A DNA stretch of 64,000 nt, taken from Clostridium grantii DSM 8605 (GTDB taxonomy: Bacteria > Bacillota > Clostridia > Clostridiales > Clostridiaceae). The stretch is from assembly GCF_900129965.1 (NCBI RefSeq), contig NZ_FQXM01000002.1:1-64000 (forward strand), in the 5' to 3' direction. The notes beneath the pieces were generated by a model. The model was not told where the DNA came from. It worked only from the letters and a program-made list of their open reading frames with translations, and did not search any database. This document shows positions 1-8,999 of this stretch, one piece after another (position 1 is the stretch's first letter; each line of letters begins with the position of its first letter). Position numbers and translations under genes: made by a program.

Positions 1-175
1 TGGGATTAGTCAGGTTTGAAAATTTTCCATAAGGGCATAGAGACCCGGTCGAGGAGCATATGCTGACATCCGCCTCTTGGATAGACTGAACGAAGGAATT
101 TAGGACACAGATCCTGTGAGACATGGAAGGGTAAGTTACCAGAGTTATTGCGGACACCTATAGTAACCATATTTT
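1..175 (+). ncRNA. 3' part of an unidentified structured RNA
   Basis: This stretch is clearly richer in G+C than the surrounding intergenic DNA and has no convincing open frame. Short self-complementary parts are visible: GAGG 51-54 with CCTC 73-76, the palindrome at 55-64, and CACAG 106-110 with CTGTG 114-118. The segment at about 150-166 (CGGACACCTATAGTAACC) has no partner inside the window, so the closing strand probably lies before base 1. It does not match tmRNA, SRP RNA or a riboswitch I can recognise; 6S RNA or a raiA-type RNA are guesses only. Strand is inferred from the direction of the next gene. Confidence 0.45.
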
Positions 176-333
176 AACAAAACGTGGATAGCTTTATTTA
201 GGTGGTCAATATATGTCCATATATTTGAATTGCTTCAATGTATATCCAAGGAGTTCTTTTTAGTCATGATGATATTGTAAGAATGGGAGAGATATCAAGA
301 GAAAATTAAAGTATAGAGAGGAAGTGATTATAA

Positions 334-966
334 ATGAGTGAAGTTACTTTAGAAAAGATTGACATTATTAAAGAAAGAAGTGGGGTTTCCTACAAGGAAG
401 CAAAAGAAGCTCTTTTAGCAACAGATGGGGATGTTTTAGAAGCTTTAATTTACATTGAGAACAACCAAAGTGGAGTTACGGAAACGGTGTTTTCGTCTTT
501 TGAAGATTTTAAACAATGGATAAAAGAAATTTTAGAAAAAGGTAACATAAATAGAATTAAAGTGAAAAAGGGTAGTAAAGTCATTATGGATATTCCGGTT
601 ACTGCAGGTGTAGCTGTAAGTTTAGTTTCTTTATTTTTCCGTGAATTACTTGTTCTAGGGGTAGTTACAGCTCTTGTTACTAAAATAACTGTGGAAATAA
701 CTAAAGCCGATGGTAGTGTGGAAGTAGTAAACTCAATAATTAAAAATAAAGCGGATGATGTTAAGAATAAGATGAATGATTTAGCATCAGAGGTTAAAGA
801 AAAAATGGGCGACTTATCTAAAGATGTAAAGGATAAGTTGGATAATTCCAATAAAAAAGTAGAAAACGATGATGAAAATGTATATCAGTATACTGTAACT
901 TTTGAAGATGTAGAAGAAGCTACAAAAGAGAAAAAAGAAGAAGAAAAAGAAGAAGAAGAAAAATAA
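334..966 (+). CDS. UBA-like plus DUF4342 domain protein
   Basis: The 210-residue product starts with a helical UBA/TS-N-like segment (residues about 4-42, similar to the N-terminus of elongation factor Ts) that may bind another protein. A DUF4342-type domain follows (about 45-130) with one hydrophobic stretch at about 85-110 that could be a membrane segment. Residues 135-175 form a charged amphipathic helix, and the tail is almost all Lys and Glu. Gene and terminator form a single unit; the start has the purine-rich GAGAGGAAGTG upstream. Proteins of this kind are common in clostridia but their function is unknown to me. The family call rests on recognised sequence style, not a search. Confidence 0.7.
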   Translation: MSEVTLEKIDIIKERSGVSYKEAKEALLATDGDVLEALIYIENNQSGVTETVFSSFEDFKQWIKEILEKGNINRIKVKKGSKVIMDIPVTAGVAVSLVSLFFRELLVLGVVTALVTKITVEITKADGSVEVVNSIIKNKADDVKNKMNDLASEVKEKMGDLSKDVKDKLDNSNKKVENDDENVYQYTVTFEDVEEATKEKKEEEKEEEEK

Positions 967-974
967 AAAAATAT

Positions 975-1004
975 AAAAAGTGATACATTTTTGTATCACT
1001 TTTT
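975..1004 (+). terminator. Terminator after the DUF4342 gene
   Basis: A 13-bp stem (AAAAAGTGATACA 975-987 with its complement from 992) ends in a run of T. It closes a one-gene transcript. Confidence 0.85.
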
Positions 1005-1251
1005 ATATGGATAAAAAAAATATAATTGGATAATATAGTTAGTATAGTAAAGGAAAAATTATTATTTTTAATACAAAATTTGGGTAATATCCAAAAAAAA
1101 TAATCGAAATTGAGTGAATTTTATGGAATATTACAAAAATTCAAAATATATAAAATAATGAGTAATTACAAGATAACAAGAACAAATTAATGCTAATCAG
1201 GAATAATTGCTCATAATTTCTAATTATCATGTATAATAAAATAGTGTTTTC

Positions 1252-1260
1252 TGTTATAAT
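1252..1260 (+). promoter_or_regulatory. Extended -10 promoter of the ccpN-like gene
   Basis: TGTTATAAT is a perfect extended -10 (TG-n-TATAAT). I see no good -35. The region from 1005 to 1250 is very AT-rich and otherwise empty. Confidence 0.5.
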
Positions 1261-1292
1261 ATACAAGTGTAGTCGAGATGACTGAGGGGAGG

Positions 1293-1934
1293 GTGATCAA
1301 TATTAATTTATCGCCGAGACAAAAGGAAATAATTAAGCTAGTAAAGCAAGAACAGCCTATTACTAGTGAAAAATTAGCAGCAAAGGTTGGAGTTACAAGG
1401 GCGGCATTAAGACCGGATTTGGCTATCTTGACTATGATAGGAATTTTAGATGCTAAACCTAAAGTAGGCTATGTTTGTTCAGAAAAATCTTCTGTAAGTT
1501 TAGTGCATGATTACATAAAAAAAATTAAGGTTAATGAAATTATGACTAAAGCGGTTACTATAGATGAGCAAAGTACTATTTATGATGCTATAGTTACACT
1601 TTTCTTGAACGATGTTGGAACTTTATGGATTGAGAATAATGGTAATTTGGTTGGTGCAGTATCTAGGAAAGACTTTCTAAAGGTAGCTATGGGCGGGACT
1701 GATTTAAATAAAGTTCCAGTTGGTATAATTATGACCAGAATGCCCAATGTAGTTTGTGTAGATATGGATGATTTAGCTTATGATGCAGCACAAAAAATAA
1801 TTGATCATGAGGTTGATAGTTTACCTGTAGTTGAAAGAAACTACGAAAATGATGAAGAAAAAATAAAGGTTGTAGGGAAGTGTTCCAAAACTAATATCAC
1901 TAAATTATTAGTGAGGTTAGGGCAAAATTTATAA
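1293..1934 (+). CDS. ccpN: CcpN/YqzB-type HTH-CBS regulator
   Basis: The N-terminal 60 residues are an HTH_11 winged helix with the CcpN-like string RPDLAILTMIGIL. Two CBS domains follow (about 75-130 and 140-205), containing NDVGTLWI and VGIIMTRMPNVV, which closely resemble Bacillus CcpN. CcpN represses gluconeogenic genes and senses nucleotides through its CBS pair. The next gene is ppdK, a pyruvate/PEP interconverting enzyme, so local control of PEP synthesis is a fair inference. The start is uncertain: ATG 1278 has no ribosome site, GTG 1293 lies directly on the GGGGAGG, and ATT 1302 has the best spacing and gives the family-like N-terminus NLSPRQKEI. Confidence 0.85.
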   Translation: MININLSPRQKEIIKLVKQEQPITSEKLAAKVGVTRAALRPDLAILTMIGILDAKPKVGYVCSEKSSVSLVHDYIKKIKVNEIMTKAVTIDEQSTIYDAIVTLFLNDVGTLWIENNGNLVGAVSRKDFLKVAMGGTDLNKVPVGIIMTRMPNVVCVDMDDLAYDAAQKIIDHEVDSLPVVERNYENDEEKIKVVGKCSKTNITKLLVRLGQNL

Positions 1935-1957
1935 TCAATAAAATTTATTAGGTCATT

Positions 1958-1987
1958 AAGGTAAAATGGCTATAGTCATTTTACCTT
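1958..1987 (+). terminator. Hairpin between ccpN-like gene and ppdK
   Basis: An 11-bp stem, AAGGTAAAATG 1958-1968 with CATTTTACCTT 1977-1987, sits between the two genes. It lacks a strong T run, so it may only partly uncouple ppdK from the regulator. Confidence 0.55.
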
Positions 1988-2027
1988 TGAAAAATATTGC
2001 ATAATATATTATAAGGGGATGTTTACA

Positions 2028-4658
2028 ATGGAAAGTAAAAAATATGTATACCTTTTCAATGAAATCGATGCCACAATGAGAAATCTTGTTGGAGGTAAAG
2101 GCGCTAACTTAGGTGAAATGACTAAATTAGGATTACCTATACCTCAAGGATTTACAATCTCAACAGAAGCTTGTACTAAATTTTATGTTGATGGTAAAAC
2201 GATTTCAGATAGCGTTATAGAAGAAATTGATTTAGCTATGCAAAGAACAGAAGAAATTACAGGTAAAAAATTTGGTGACATCGAAAACCCGTTATTAGTA
2301 TCAGTAAGATCAGGAGCAAGAGTTTCCATGCCAGGTATGATGGATACTATATTGAATCTTGGATTAAATGATGAAGCAGTTTTAGGCTTAGCTAAGCTTA
2401 CAAACAATGAAAGATTTGCATATGATTCTTATAGAAGATTTATACAAATGTTTTCAGATGTTGCTTTAGGTCTTGAAAAAAGAGATTTTGAAGATATATT
2501 AGATGATATAAAAGAAAGTAGAAATGTTAAATTAGATACTGAATTAACAGCAGAGGACTTAAAGGAAGTTGTTGCAAAATATAAAGAATTATTTAGAAAA
2601 GAAATGGGTAAGGAGTTCCCTCAATCTCCGAAGGAACAGTTGATAAATGCTGTAAGAGCTGTATTTGATTCTTGGGATAATCCAAGAGCAAATGTTTATA
2701 GAAGATTAAATGATATTCCAGGTAATTGGGGTACAGCTGTAAACGTTCAAGCAATGGTATTTGGCAATATGGGGAATGATTGTGGTACTGGTGTTGCATT
2801 TACAAGAGATCCTGCTACAGGAGAAAATAAAATTTTTGGTGAATATCTAATAAATGCACAAGGAGAAGATGTTGTTGCAGGAATAAGAACACCACTTCCT
2901 ATAGCAAAGTTAGAAGAAGATATGCCAGAAGTTTATAAAGAATTTATGGAAATAGCTAATAAGCTAGAAAGTCACTATAGAGATATGCAAGATATGGAGT
3001 TCACAATTCAGCAAGGAAAGCTTTATTTCTTACAAACAAGAAATGGTAAAAGAACAGCACAAGCTGCGTTAAAAATTGCTGTAGAACTTGTGGAAGAAGG
3101 AATTCTTTCTAAAGAAGAAGCAATAATGAAAGTTGAGCCTAAGAAATTAGATACTCTTCTTCATCCAACGTTTGATCCTCAAGGATTAAAAGAAGCAACT
3201 CCTATTGCAAAGGGTCTAGCAGCATCACCAGGAGCAGCATGTGGAAAGATATACTTCACAGCTCTTGATGCAAAAGCTCATTCAGATTCAGGAGAAAAAG
3301 TGGTTTTAGTCAGACTTGAAACATCACCAGAAGATATTGAAGGTATGGCGGCAGCAGTGGGGATTCTTACTGTAAGAGGTGGAATGACTTCACATGCGGC
3401 AGTTGTAGCTAGAGGCATGGGCACATGTTGCGTTGCAGGGTGTGGCGAAATTGCTGTTAGTGAAAAAAATAAAACATTTACTGTTGGTGGAGTAACATAT
3501 AACGAAGGAGATTACATTTCTATTGATGGAAGTACTGGTAAAGTATATGGTGCAGCTATTAAAACAGTATCTCCGGAAATCAGTGGATACTTTGGAACTT
3601 TTATGTCTTGGGCAGATGAAATAAGATCACTAAAAGTAAGAGCAAATGCAGATACTCCTAAAGATGCAGCTCAAGCAGTGGAGTTTGGTGCAGAAGGTAT
3701 TGGCTTATGCAGAACTGAACACATGTTTTTTGAAGAAGATAGAATAGCAGCAGTTAGAGAAATGATTGTTTCAAAGACTTTAGAACAAAGAAAAGTAGCT
3801 TTAGAAAAAATTCTTCCAATGCAAAGACAAGATTTTATTGGAATTTATGAAGCAATGGAATATAGACCGGTTACTATAAGATTCTTAGATCCACCTCTTC
3901 ACGAATTTTTACCAAGTATTGATGAAGATATAAAAGACTTGGCAGAACAAATGAGTATTACTTATGATGAATTAAAAGCAACAATTGATTCATTACATGA
4001 GTTTAACCCAATGATGGGTCATAGAGGTTGCCGTTTAGCTATCTCCTACCCAGAAATAGCAGAAATGCAAACAAGAGCAGTTATAGAAGCAGCTATTCAA
4101 GTAAATAAGGAAAAAGGATTTAATATAGTACCAGAAATAATGATTCCGCTTGTTGGAGAAGTAAAAGAATTAAAATATGTTAAAGATATAGTTGTATCAA
4201 CTGCTGATGCTTTAATAAAAGAGTCAGGTGTTGATCTAAAATACATGGTAGGAACTATGATTGAAATACCAAGAGCAGCGTTGACAGCTGATGAAATAGC
4301 TAAAGAAGCAGAATTCTTCTCATTTGGAACAAATGACTTAACACAAATGACATTTGGTTTTTCAAGAGATGATGCAGGAAAATTCCTGGCTGACTACTAT
4401 GATAAGAAAGTTTATGAGTTTGATCCATTCCAAAAGATTGATCAAACAGGTGTTGGTCAATTAGTAAAAATAGCTTCAAAACTTGGTAGAGAAACTAGAC
4501 CAGATTTAAAATTAGGTATATGTGGAGAACATGGTGGAGACCCATCTTCAGTTGAATTCTGCCATAATGTTGGATTAAACTATGTATCTTGTTCACCATT
4601 TAGAGTTCCGATTGCTAGACTTGCTGCAGCACAAGCACAAGTAACTAATAAAAGATAG
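2028..4658 (+). CDS. ppdK: Pyruvate, phosphate dikinase
   Basis: This 876-residue enzyme interconverts pyruvate, ATP and Pi with PEP, AMP and PPi in the cytosol. The N-terminal ATP-grasp domain contains GGKGANLGEM near residue 25 and the SVRSGARVSMPGMMDT motif. The swivelling domain has the phosphorylated histidine His456 in GGMTSHAAVVARGMG. The C-terminal PEP/pyruvate domain ends with Cys832 in CGEHGG. These positions match Clostridium symbiosum PPDK almost residue for residue. ATG 2028 is preferred over ATG 2019, which nearly touches the AAGGGG ribosome site. In clostridia PPDK often works in the glycolytic direction as a PPi-using replacement for pyruvate kinase; direction cannot be told here. 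Confidence 0.97.
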   Translation: MESKKYVYLFNEIDATMRNLVGGKGANLGEMTKLGLPIPQGFTISTEACTKFYVDGKTISDSVIEEIDLAMQRTEEITGKKFGDIENPLLVSVRSGARVSMPGMMDTILNLGLNDEAVLGLAKLTNNERFAYDSYRRFIQMFSDVALGLEKRDFEDILDDIKESRNVKLDTELTAEDLKEVVAKYKELFRKEMGKEFPQSPKEQLINAVRAVFDSWDNPRANVYRRLNDIPGNWGTAVNVQAMVFGNMGNDCGTGVAFTRDPATGENKIFGEYLINAQGEDVVAGIRTPLPIAKLEEDMPEVYKEFMEIANKLESHYRDMQDMEFTIQQGKLYFLQTRNGKRTAQAALKIAVELVEEGILSKEEAIMKVEPKKLDTLLHPTFDPQGLKEATPIAKGLAASPGAACGKIYFTALDAKAHSDSGEKVVLVRLETSPEDIEGMAAAVGILTVRGGMTSHAAVVARGMGTCCVAGCGEIAVSEKNKTFTVGGVTYNEGDYISIDGSTGKVYGAAIKTVSPEISGYFGTFMSWADEIRSLKVRANADTPKDAAQAVEFGAEGIGLCRTEHMFFEEDRIAAVREMIVSKTLEQRKVALEKILPMQRQDFIGIYEAMEYRPVTIRFLDPPLHEFLPSIDEDIKDLAEQMSITYDELKATIDSLHEFNPMMGHRGCRLAISYPEIAEMQTRAVIEAAIQVNKEKGFNIVPEIMIPLVGEVKELKYVKDIVVSTADALIKESGVDLKYMVGTMIEIPRAALTADEIAKEAEFFSFGTNDLTQMTFGFSRDDAGKFLADYYDKKVYEFDPFQKIDQTGVGQLVKIASKLGRETRPDLKLGICGEHGGDPSSVEFCHNVGLNYVSCSPFRVPIARLAAAQAQVTNKR

Positions 4659-4670
4659 TTTATAAAATAT

Positions 4671-4692
4671 AAGCGCACCCCTAGGGTGCGCT
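4671..4692. terminator. Bidirectional terminator
   Basis: A GC-rich palindrome, AAGCGCACCC CTAGG GTGCGCTT, separates convergent ppdK and the CotS-like gene and probably serves both. Confidence 0.8.
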
Positions 4693-5763
4693 TTATAAGT
4701 CTAAGTTTGTTTTGAAAGTGTTTTCTATATAGTTCTTAAAAAGAATAGAAAATTCTATTTGTTCCTTGAAATGTCTTGTGGACTTTTCTAGAATTCCAAT
4801 AAAAGCACTTTTATTACATTTATAAATATTTCGATAATAATCTCTAGAGATTTTCCAATATCTTTGAGGAAAAATTAAATAACCATATAAGAATTTGTAA
4901 TCTTCTAAATTGATTTTTCTATAAGAATTATAGTAATTAAAGCATTGAACGGCTATTTTAAAATCCCAATTAGTTTCTTCACGTTTCATCAATCTTCTAA
5001 GAAAATAAGCAAAATCATGAATTGAAAAATCCATTCTACATTTATCGAAGTCTATTAACCAAACCTCATTTTGTTTATCAATAATAATATTTTTATTCAC
5101 ATAATCATTATGGCAAAGGGAAATACTTAAATTATCTAAATTTAACGTAGTAAGCATCTTACAAGAACTAGTTGCTAAATCTACTGCGAAATCGAAATTA
5201 TCTAAATAAATTTTAGAAAATCTATCTTTATGTTTAAAAGCAAGATTTGATGTGACAAGAATATTATCAAAATGCTTGCTTACTTCAGCATATAAGTCTT
5301 TATATCCAATTCTATTTGCGCTATTTTTTATTGGAACAAAGTTATTGCATTTATTATGAATTATAGCTAGTGTCTCACAAACCTTTTTTAAGTGAATTTT
5401 ATTATCATAATCACATTTATCTCCCTCAATCCATGGGGTTAGTATAAAAAGCATATCATTATAATTTACAAATCTTCCTTTGGAATTATTGGGAAGAATC
5501 CTTGGAACGTGAATATCATTTCTATATAACCATTCAATAGAGGAATATACAAATAAAAGCTCATTTTCATTAAAATAAACCTTTTTCAAGCAGAAACTAT
5601 TATTATTTTTATCTACTTTATAAACGGCTCTTTGTTTATCAGTGTCTTTAAATTTTATATTTACAATACGTGCATCCGTTAAATCATATTTGGGAAGCAC
5701 TTGTTTTCTTATGTTCTCTTCAGAAAAAATATCTATATTGTATGTATTCGCTACTTGTGACAT
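4693..5763 (-). CDS. CotS-family spore coat kinase-like protein
   Basis: This 356-residue protein belongs to the aminoglycoside-phosphotransferase/choline-kinase fold. The catalytic loop reads CHNDYVNKNII near residue 220 and the metal-binding motif is WLIDFDKC near 238. The pattern, plus the downstream DFAYFLRRLMKR string, is typical of the CotS/YutH group that clostridia and bacilli attach to the spore coat. The N-terminal 110 residues form the small lobe. AAGGGGG precedes ATG 5763 at good spacing. It is transcribed alone, convergent with ppdK. Substrate is unknown; the spore link is inferred from family. Confidence 0.8.
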   Translation of the reverse strand: MSQVANTYNIDIFSEENIRKQVLPKYDLTDARIVNIKFKDTDKQRAVYKVDKNNNSFCLKKVYFNENELLFVYSSIEWLYRNDIHVPRILPNNSKGRFVNYNDMLFILTPWIEGDKCDYDNKIHLKKVCETLAIIHNKCNNFVPIKNSANRIGYKDLYAEVSKHFDNILVTSNLAFKHKDRFSKIYLDNFDFAVDLATSSCKMLTTLNLDNLSISLCHNDYVNKNIIIDKQNEVWLIDFDKCRMDFSIHDFAYFLRRLMKREETNWDFKIAVQCFNYYNSYRKINLEDYKFLYGYLIFPQRYWKISRDYYRNIYKCNKSAFIGILEKSTRHFKEQIEFSILFKNYIENTFKTNLDL

Positions 5764-5926
5764 AAAATCCCCCTTAAAAAGTACTCAATATAATCATATT
5801 AAATGATTGAGGATAATATACATTTAATTTGAATTAAATGTATATGTTTTTGTATATGAAATAAAGGATTTTTTCTTATTATATAGAAATAATAAATATA
5901 TAGTATTTTGTATAGGAGGTTATGTT

Positions 5927-6958
5927 ATGGATTCCATTAGAGAAAAAATTGAAAAAAATGAACTTGCTATATTAAATAGAGATGCATCATTGTCTGCCAA
6001 TTCTCTAGGAAGAGAAATTGTGGAAAAAAAAGATGATATAAGAACAGTTTATATGGTAGATAGGGATAGGATAATTCATAGCAAAGCTTTTAGAAGATTA
6101 AAACATAAAACCCAAGTGTATATTAAAACATGGGGGGATCATTATAGAACAAGATTAACACATACTCTTGAAGTGGCACAAATAGCAAAGACAATTGGAA
6201 AAGGGATTGGGTTAAATGAAGATTTAATAGAGGCTATAGCACTAGGACATGATATTGGGCATGTACCATTTGCACACAATGGGGAAGAGGTATTGAATAA
6301 ATTAAATATTAATGGATTTAAACATAATGAAAATAGTATTAGAGTGCTAACTAAAATAGAAAAAAATGGAGAAGGATTAAATCTGACGAAAGAGGTTTTG
6401 AATGGAATATTATATCATAGTGGTTTTTCTAAGAGTGATGGAAAATCTTTTACGTTAGAAGGTCAGATTGTAAAATATAGTGATAAAATTGCTTATGTCA
6501 ATCATGATATAGATGATTCTATAAGAGCAAAAATATTAAATATGGATCAGATACCTAAAAATCTTATAGATTCATTAGGGTACACACATGGAAAAAGAGT
6601 TGATACTTTAGTAAAAGATTGTATTTATACTACTTTAAATAATTTATCTATAGGAAGAAAAGAAGTTACTTTAAGTGAAAATGTGGAAGAAACTTTAGGG
6701 GATTTAAGAAGTTTTATGTTTAGGAAGGTTTATAAAGGGGAAATATTAGCAATAGAGAGAAATAAGGCTAAATTTGTATTGGAGCAAGTTATTAACTATT
6801 TTAACAAAAATCCTAATAAAATGCCGGAATTCTATCAAAAGATTGTGGAAAAAGAAGGTTTGCAGGTAGGAGTAACAGATTATATAGCAGGAATGAGCGA
6901 TGATTATTGTCTGTGGGTTTTTAATGAAATATATGTACCTAAATTTGTTATATATTAA
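5927..6958 (+). CDS. dgt: dGTPase-like HD-domain triphosphohydrolase
   Basis: A 343-residue HD-superfamily protein. Metal ligands are visible in order: [10 protein letters not shown] near residue 70, then the [14 protein letters not shown] block near 105-118. The N-terminal [13 protein letters not shown] string is diagnostic of deoxyguanosinetriphosphate triphosphohydrolase-like proteins, which hydrolyse dNTPs to nucleoside and triphosphate. AGGAGG lies 7 bases before ATG 5927. In clostridia this gene commonly precedes dnaG-rpoD, as here, although 229 bases separate them and no terminator is visible. Which dNTP is used cannot be told from sequence. Confidence 0.9.
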   Translation: MDSIREKIEKNELAILNRDASLSANSLGREIVEKKDDIRTVYMVDRDRIIHSKAFRRLKHKTQVYIKTWGDHYRTRLTHTLEVAQIAKTIGKGIGLNEDLIEAIALGHDIGHVPFAHNGEEVLNKLNINGFKHNENSIRVLTKIEKNGEGLNLTKEVLNGILYHSGFSKSDGKSFTLEGQIVKYSDKIAYVNHDIDDSIRAKILNMDQIPKNLIDSLGYTHGKRVDTLVKDCIYTTLNNLSIGRKEVTLSENVEETLGDLRSFMFRKVYKGEILAIERNKAKFVLEQVINYFNKNPNKMPEFYQKIVEKEGLQVGVTDYIAGMSDDYCLWVFNEIYVPKFVIY

Positions 6959-7187
6959 GCAAAATCTTACATATTATTTCAAAAAATAGGAAAGATAAAA
7001 ATGAAAGTGATTAATTACAAAAAAATAAAGGGATTTTGCTTTTCGCAAAGAATTATATAAATTAAGAATAAATAAACTTATTTAGATTTAAACTGCTTAA
7101 GTTAGTTTAAAAAAAATATATAATTTAAAAGGAAATTCAAATAATTTGTCGAATATACTTTAGAGTTGACTAAATTTAACGAAGTAG

Positions 7188-8999
7188 GTGAAAAATAATA
7201 TTAAATTCAGTGAAGAAATAATTCAAAGAATAAAAGATGAAAATGATATAATTGATGTTATTTCTGATAATGTAAGTTTAAAAAATTCGGGAAGTAATTA
7301 TACAGGATTATGTCCATTTCACAATGAAAAAACTCCGTCTTTTAGTGTTTCTAGAGAAAAACAAATATTTAAATGCTTTGGATGTGGTGAAGCAGGAAAC
7401 GTGTTTTCATTTGTAATGAAGTATCATAATTATTCTTTTGTAGAAGCAGTGAATTTCTTGGCGGATAGAGCAAATATTGATATTTTACCAAATAACAATA
7501 CGAAATCATTTGAAAGAACTAACGATAAACTTTACAAAATAAATGTTGATGCAGCTAGATTTTATTTTAATAATCTGTATAAAAACAAGGAAGCATTAGA
7601 ATACTTTCAAAACAGAGGGATATCATCCAATACTATGAGAAAATTTGGTCTTGGTTATGCTCCAGATGGGTGGAAAAATACTTTAAATTACATGAAATCT
7701 AAAGGTCATTCAGAATTGGACCTTTTAAATATTGGATTAATAGTTAAAGGTAAAAATGATTCCATTTATGATAGATTTAGAGAGAGAATAATTTTCCCCA
7801 TTTTTGATTACTCGGGAAAAGTGATAGGTTTTGGAGGTAGAGTTCTTAATGATAGCAAGCCTAAATATCTAAATTCACCTGAAACAAAATTATTTAAGAA
7901 AGGTACAAATTTATATGGATTAAATTTTGTACTTAAAGATAAGGGTAATGAAAAAACTATTATTATTGTTGAAGGTTATATGGATTGCATAGCTTTGCAT
8001 CAATTTGGATTTAATAATGTAGTAGCATCTTTAGGGACGGCATTAACAGAAAAACAAGCAAAATTACTGAGAAAACATTTTGAAAAAGTTGTTATATCTT
8101 ATGATGCAGATTTGGCAGGTAAAAATGCTACACAAAGAGGTTTAGAAGTACTTGCAAAAGAAGGTTTTGATTTGAGAATTTTGGAGGTTCCAGAAGGTAA
8201 AGATCCAGATGAGTTTATAAGAAACAATGGGAAATTAGCTTTTAAACAATTGATTGATAATTCTTTACCTATGATAGAATACAGAATAAAAAAAGCGGGG
8301 GAAGGAATAGATTACAAAGATAATAGAAAAGTAATTCAATATATTTCGAAAATTTCTGAGATTATTCAAAATTTGAATCCCGTTGAAAAAAATATTTATA
8401 CAAAAAAAATTGCAGAAGAAACAGGCATAAAAGAACAATCAATTTATGATTTAATTAAACAAGACAATAAAGATTACAAAGTGGATTCGCAAAACATGCA
8501 TAATCAACAGGGTTTTGGACAAAAATTATACTTAGAACCAGCTCATTTAAAAGCAGCTAGGAATTTAATAAAACTTTCCATAGAAAACAATGATATTTAC
8601 TCATATATAAAGAATAAAATTGAAATTGAAGATTTTACACTTGAAGAGCATAAACAATTATTTCAAATTATACTTGAAAGTGAACACAATCATAAAAATT
8701 TAAATAATTATATTGATTTAAGATGCACTAATATAGAGCTTGCTAAAGAATGGGCCAATATCCAGCAAATGGAATTTGAAGAAAATATCAATATTTCCTT
8801 GGATGATGTTGAAGTTATACAAGGGTTTATAAAGGAAGTTAAAAAATATAAGCTAGAGGAGTCGAAAAGAACAATTATGAGGGAGATTAAAATACTAGAG
8901 AAAAAAGGTGCTTATAAAGAGGTTTTAGGACTTGTAAAAGATTTAAATGAAATGCAAAATAAATTAACGGATTTTAATAGGTTGAAAGGAGGCAATTAA
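7188..8999 (+). CDS. dnaG: DNA primase
   Basis: The 603-residue primase makes RNA primers for DNA replication. The N-terminal CHC2 zinc-binding domain has CPFH near residue 43 and CFGCG near 63. The catalytic core and Toprim domain include IIVEGYMDC near 260 and SYDADLAGKNAT near 307. The C-terminal helicase-binding region (about 440-600) is poorly conserved, as usual. GTG 7188 is a weak start with almost no ribosome site (GAAGTAG); ATT 7200, spaced about 8 bases from AGGTG, is an alternative that would shorten the protein by four residues. It abuts rpoD in the conserved Firmicute macromolecular-synthesis order. Confidence 0.97.
   Translation: MKNNIKFSEEIIQRIKDENDIIDVISDNVSLKNSGSNYTGLCPFHNEKTPSFSVSREKQIFKCFGCGEAGNVFSFVMKYHNYSFVEAVNFLADRANIDILPNNNTKSFERTNDKLYKINVDAARFYFNNLYKNKEALEYFQNRGISSNTMRKFGLGYAPDGWKNTLNYMKSKGHSELDLLNIGLIVKGKNDSIYDRFRERIIFPIFDYSGKVIGFGGRVLNDSKPKYLNSPETKLFKKGTNLYGLNFVLKDKGNEKTIIIVEGYMDCIALHQFGFNNVVASLGTALTEKQAKLLRKHFEKVVISYDADLAGKNATQRGLEVLAKEGFDLRILEVPEGKDPDEFIRNNGKLAFKQLIDNSLPMIEYRIKKAGEGIDYKDNRKVIQYISKISEIIQNLNPVEKNIYTKKIAEETGIKEQSIYDLIKQDNKDYKVDSQNMHNQQGFGQKLYLEPAHLKAARNLIKLSIENNDIYSYIKNKIEIEDFTLEEHKQLFQIILESEHNHKNLNNYIDLRCTNIELAKEWANIQQMEFEENINISLDDVEVIQGFIKEVKKYKLEESKRTIMREIKILEKKGAYKEVLGLVKDLNEMQNKLTDFNRLKGGN

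Noticed and set aside
450..999. Frames on the minus strand opposite the DUF4342 gene
   Set aside because: They are antisense to normal codon use; the poly-Phe frame is just the reverse of the Lys/Glu tail.
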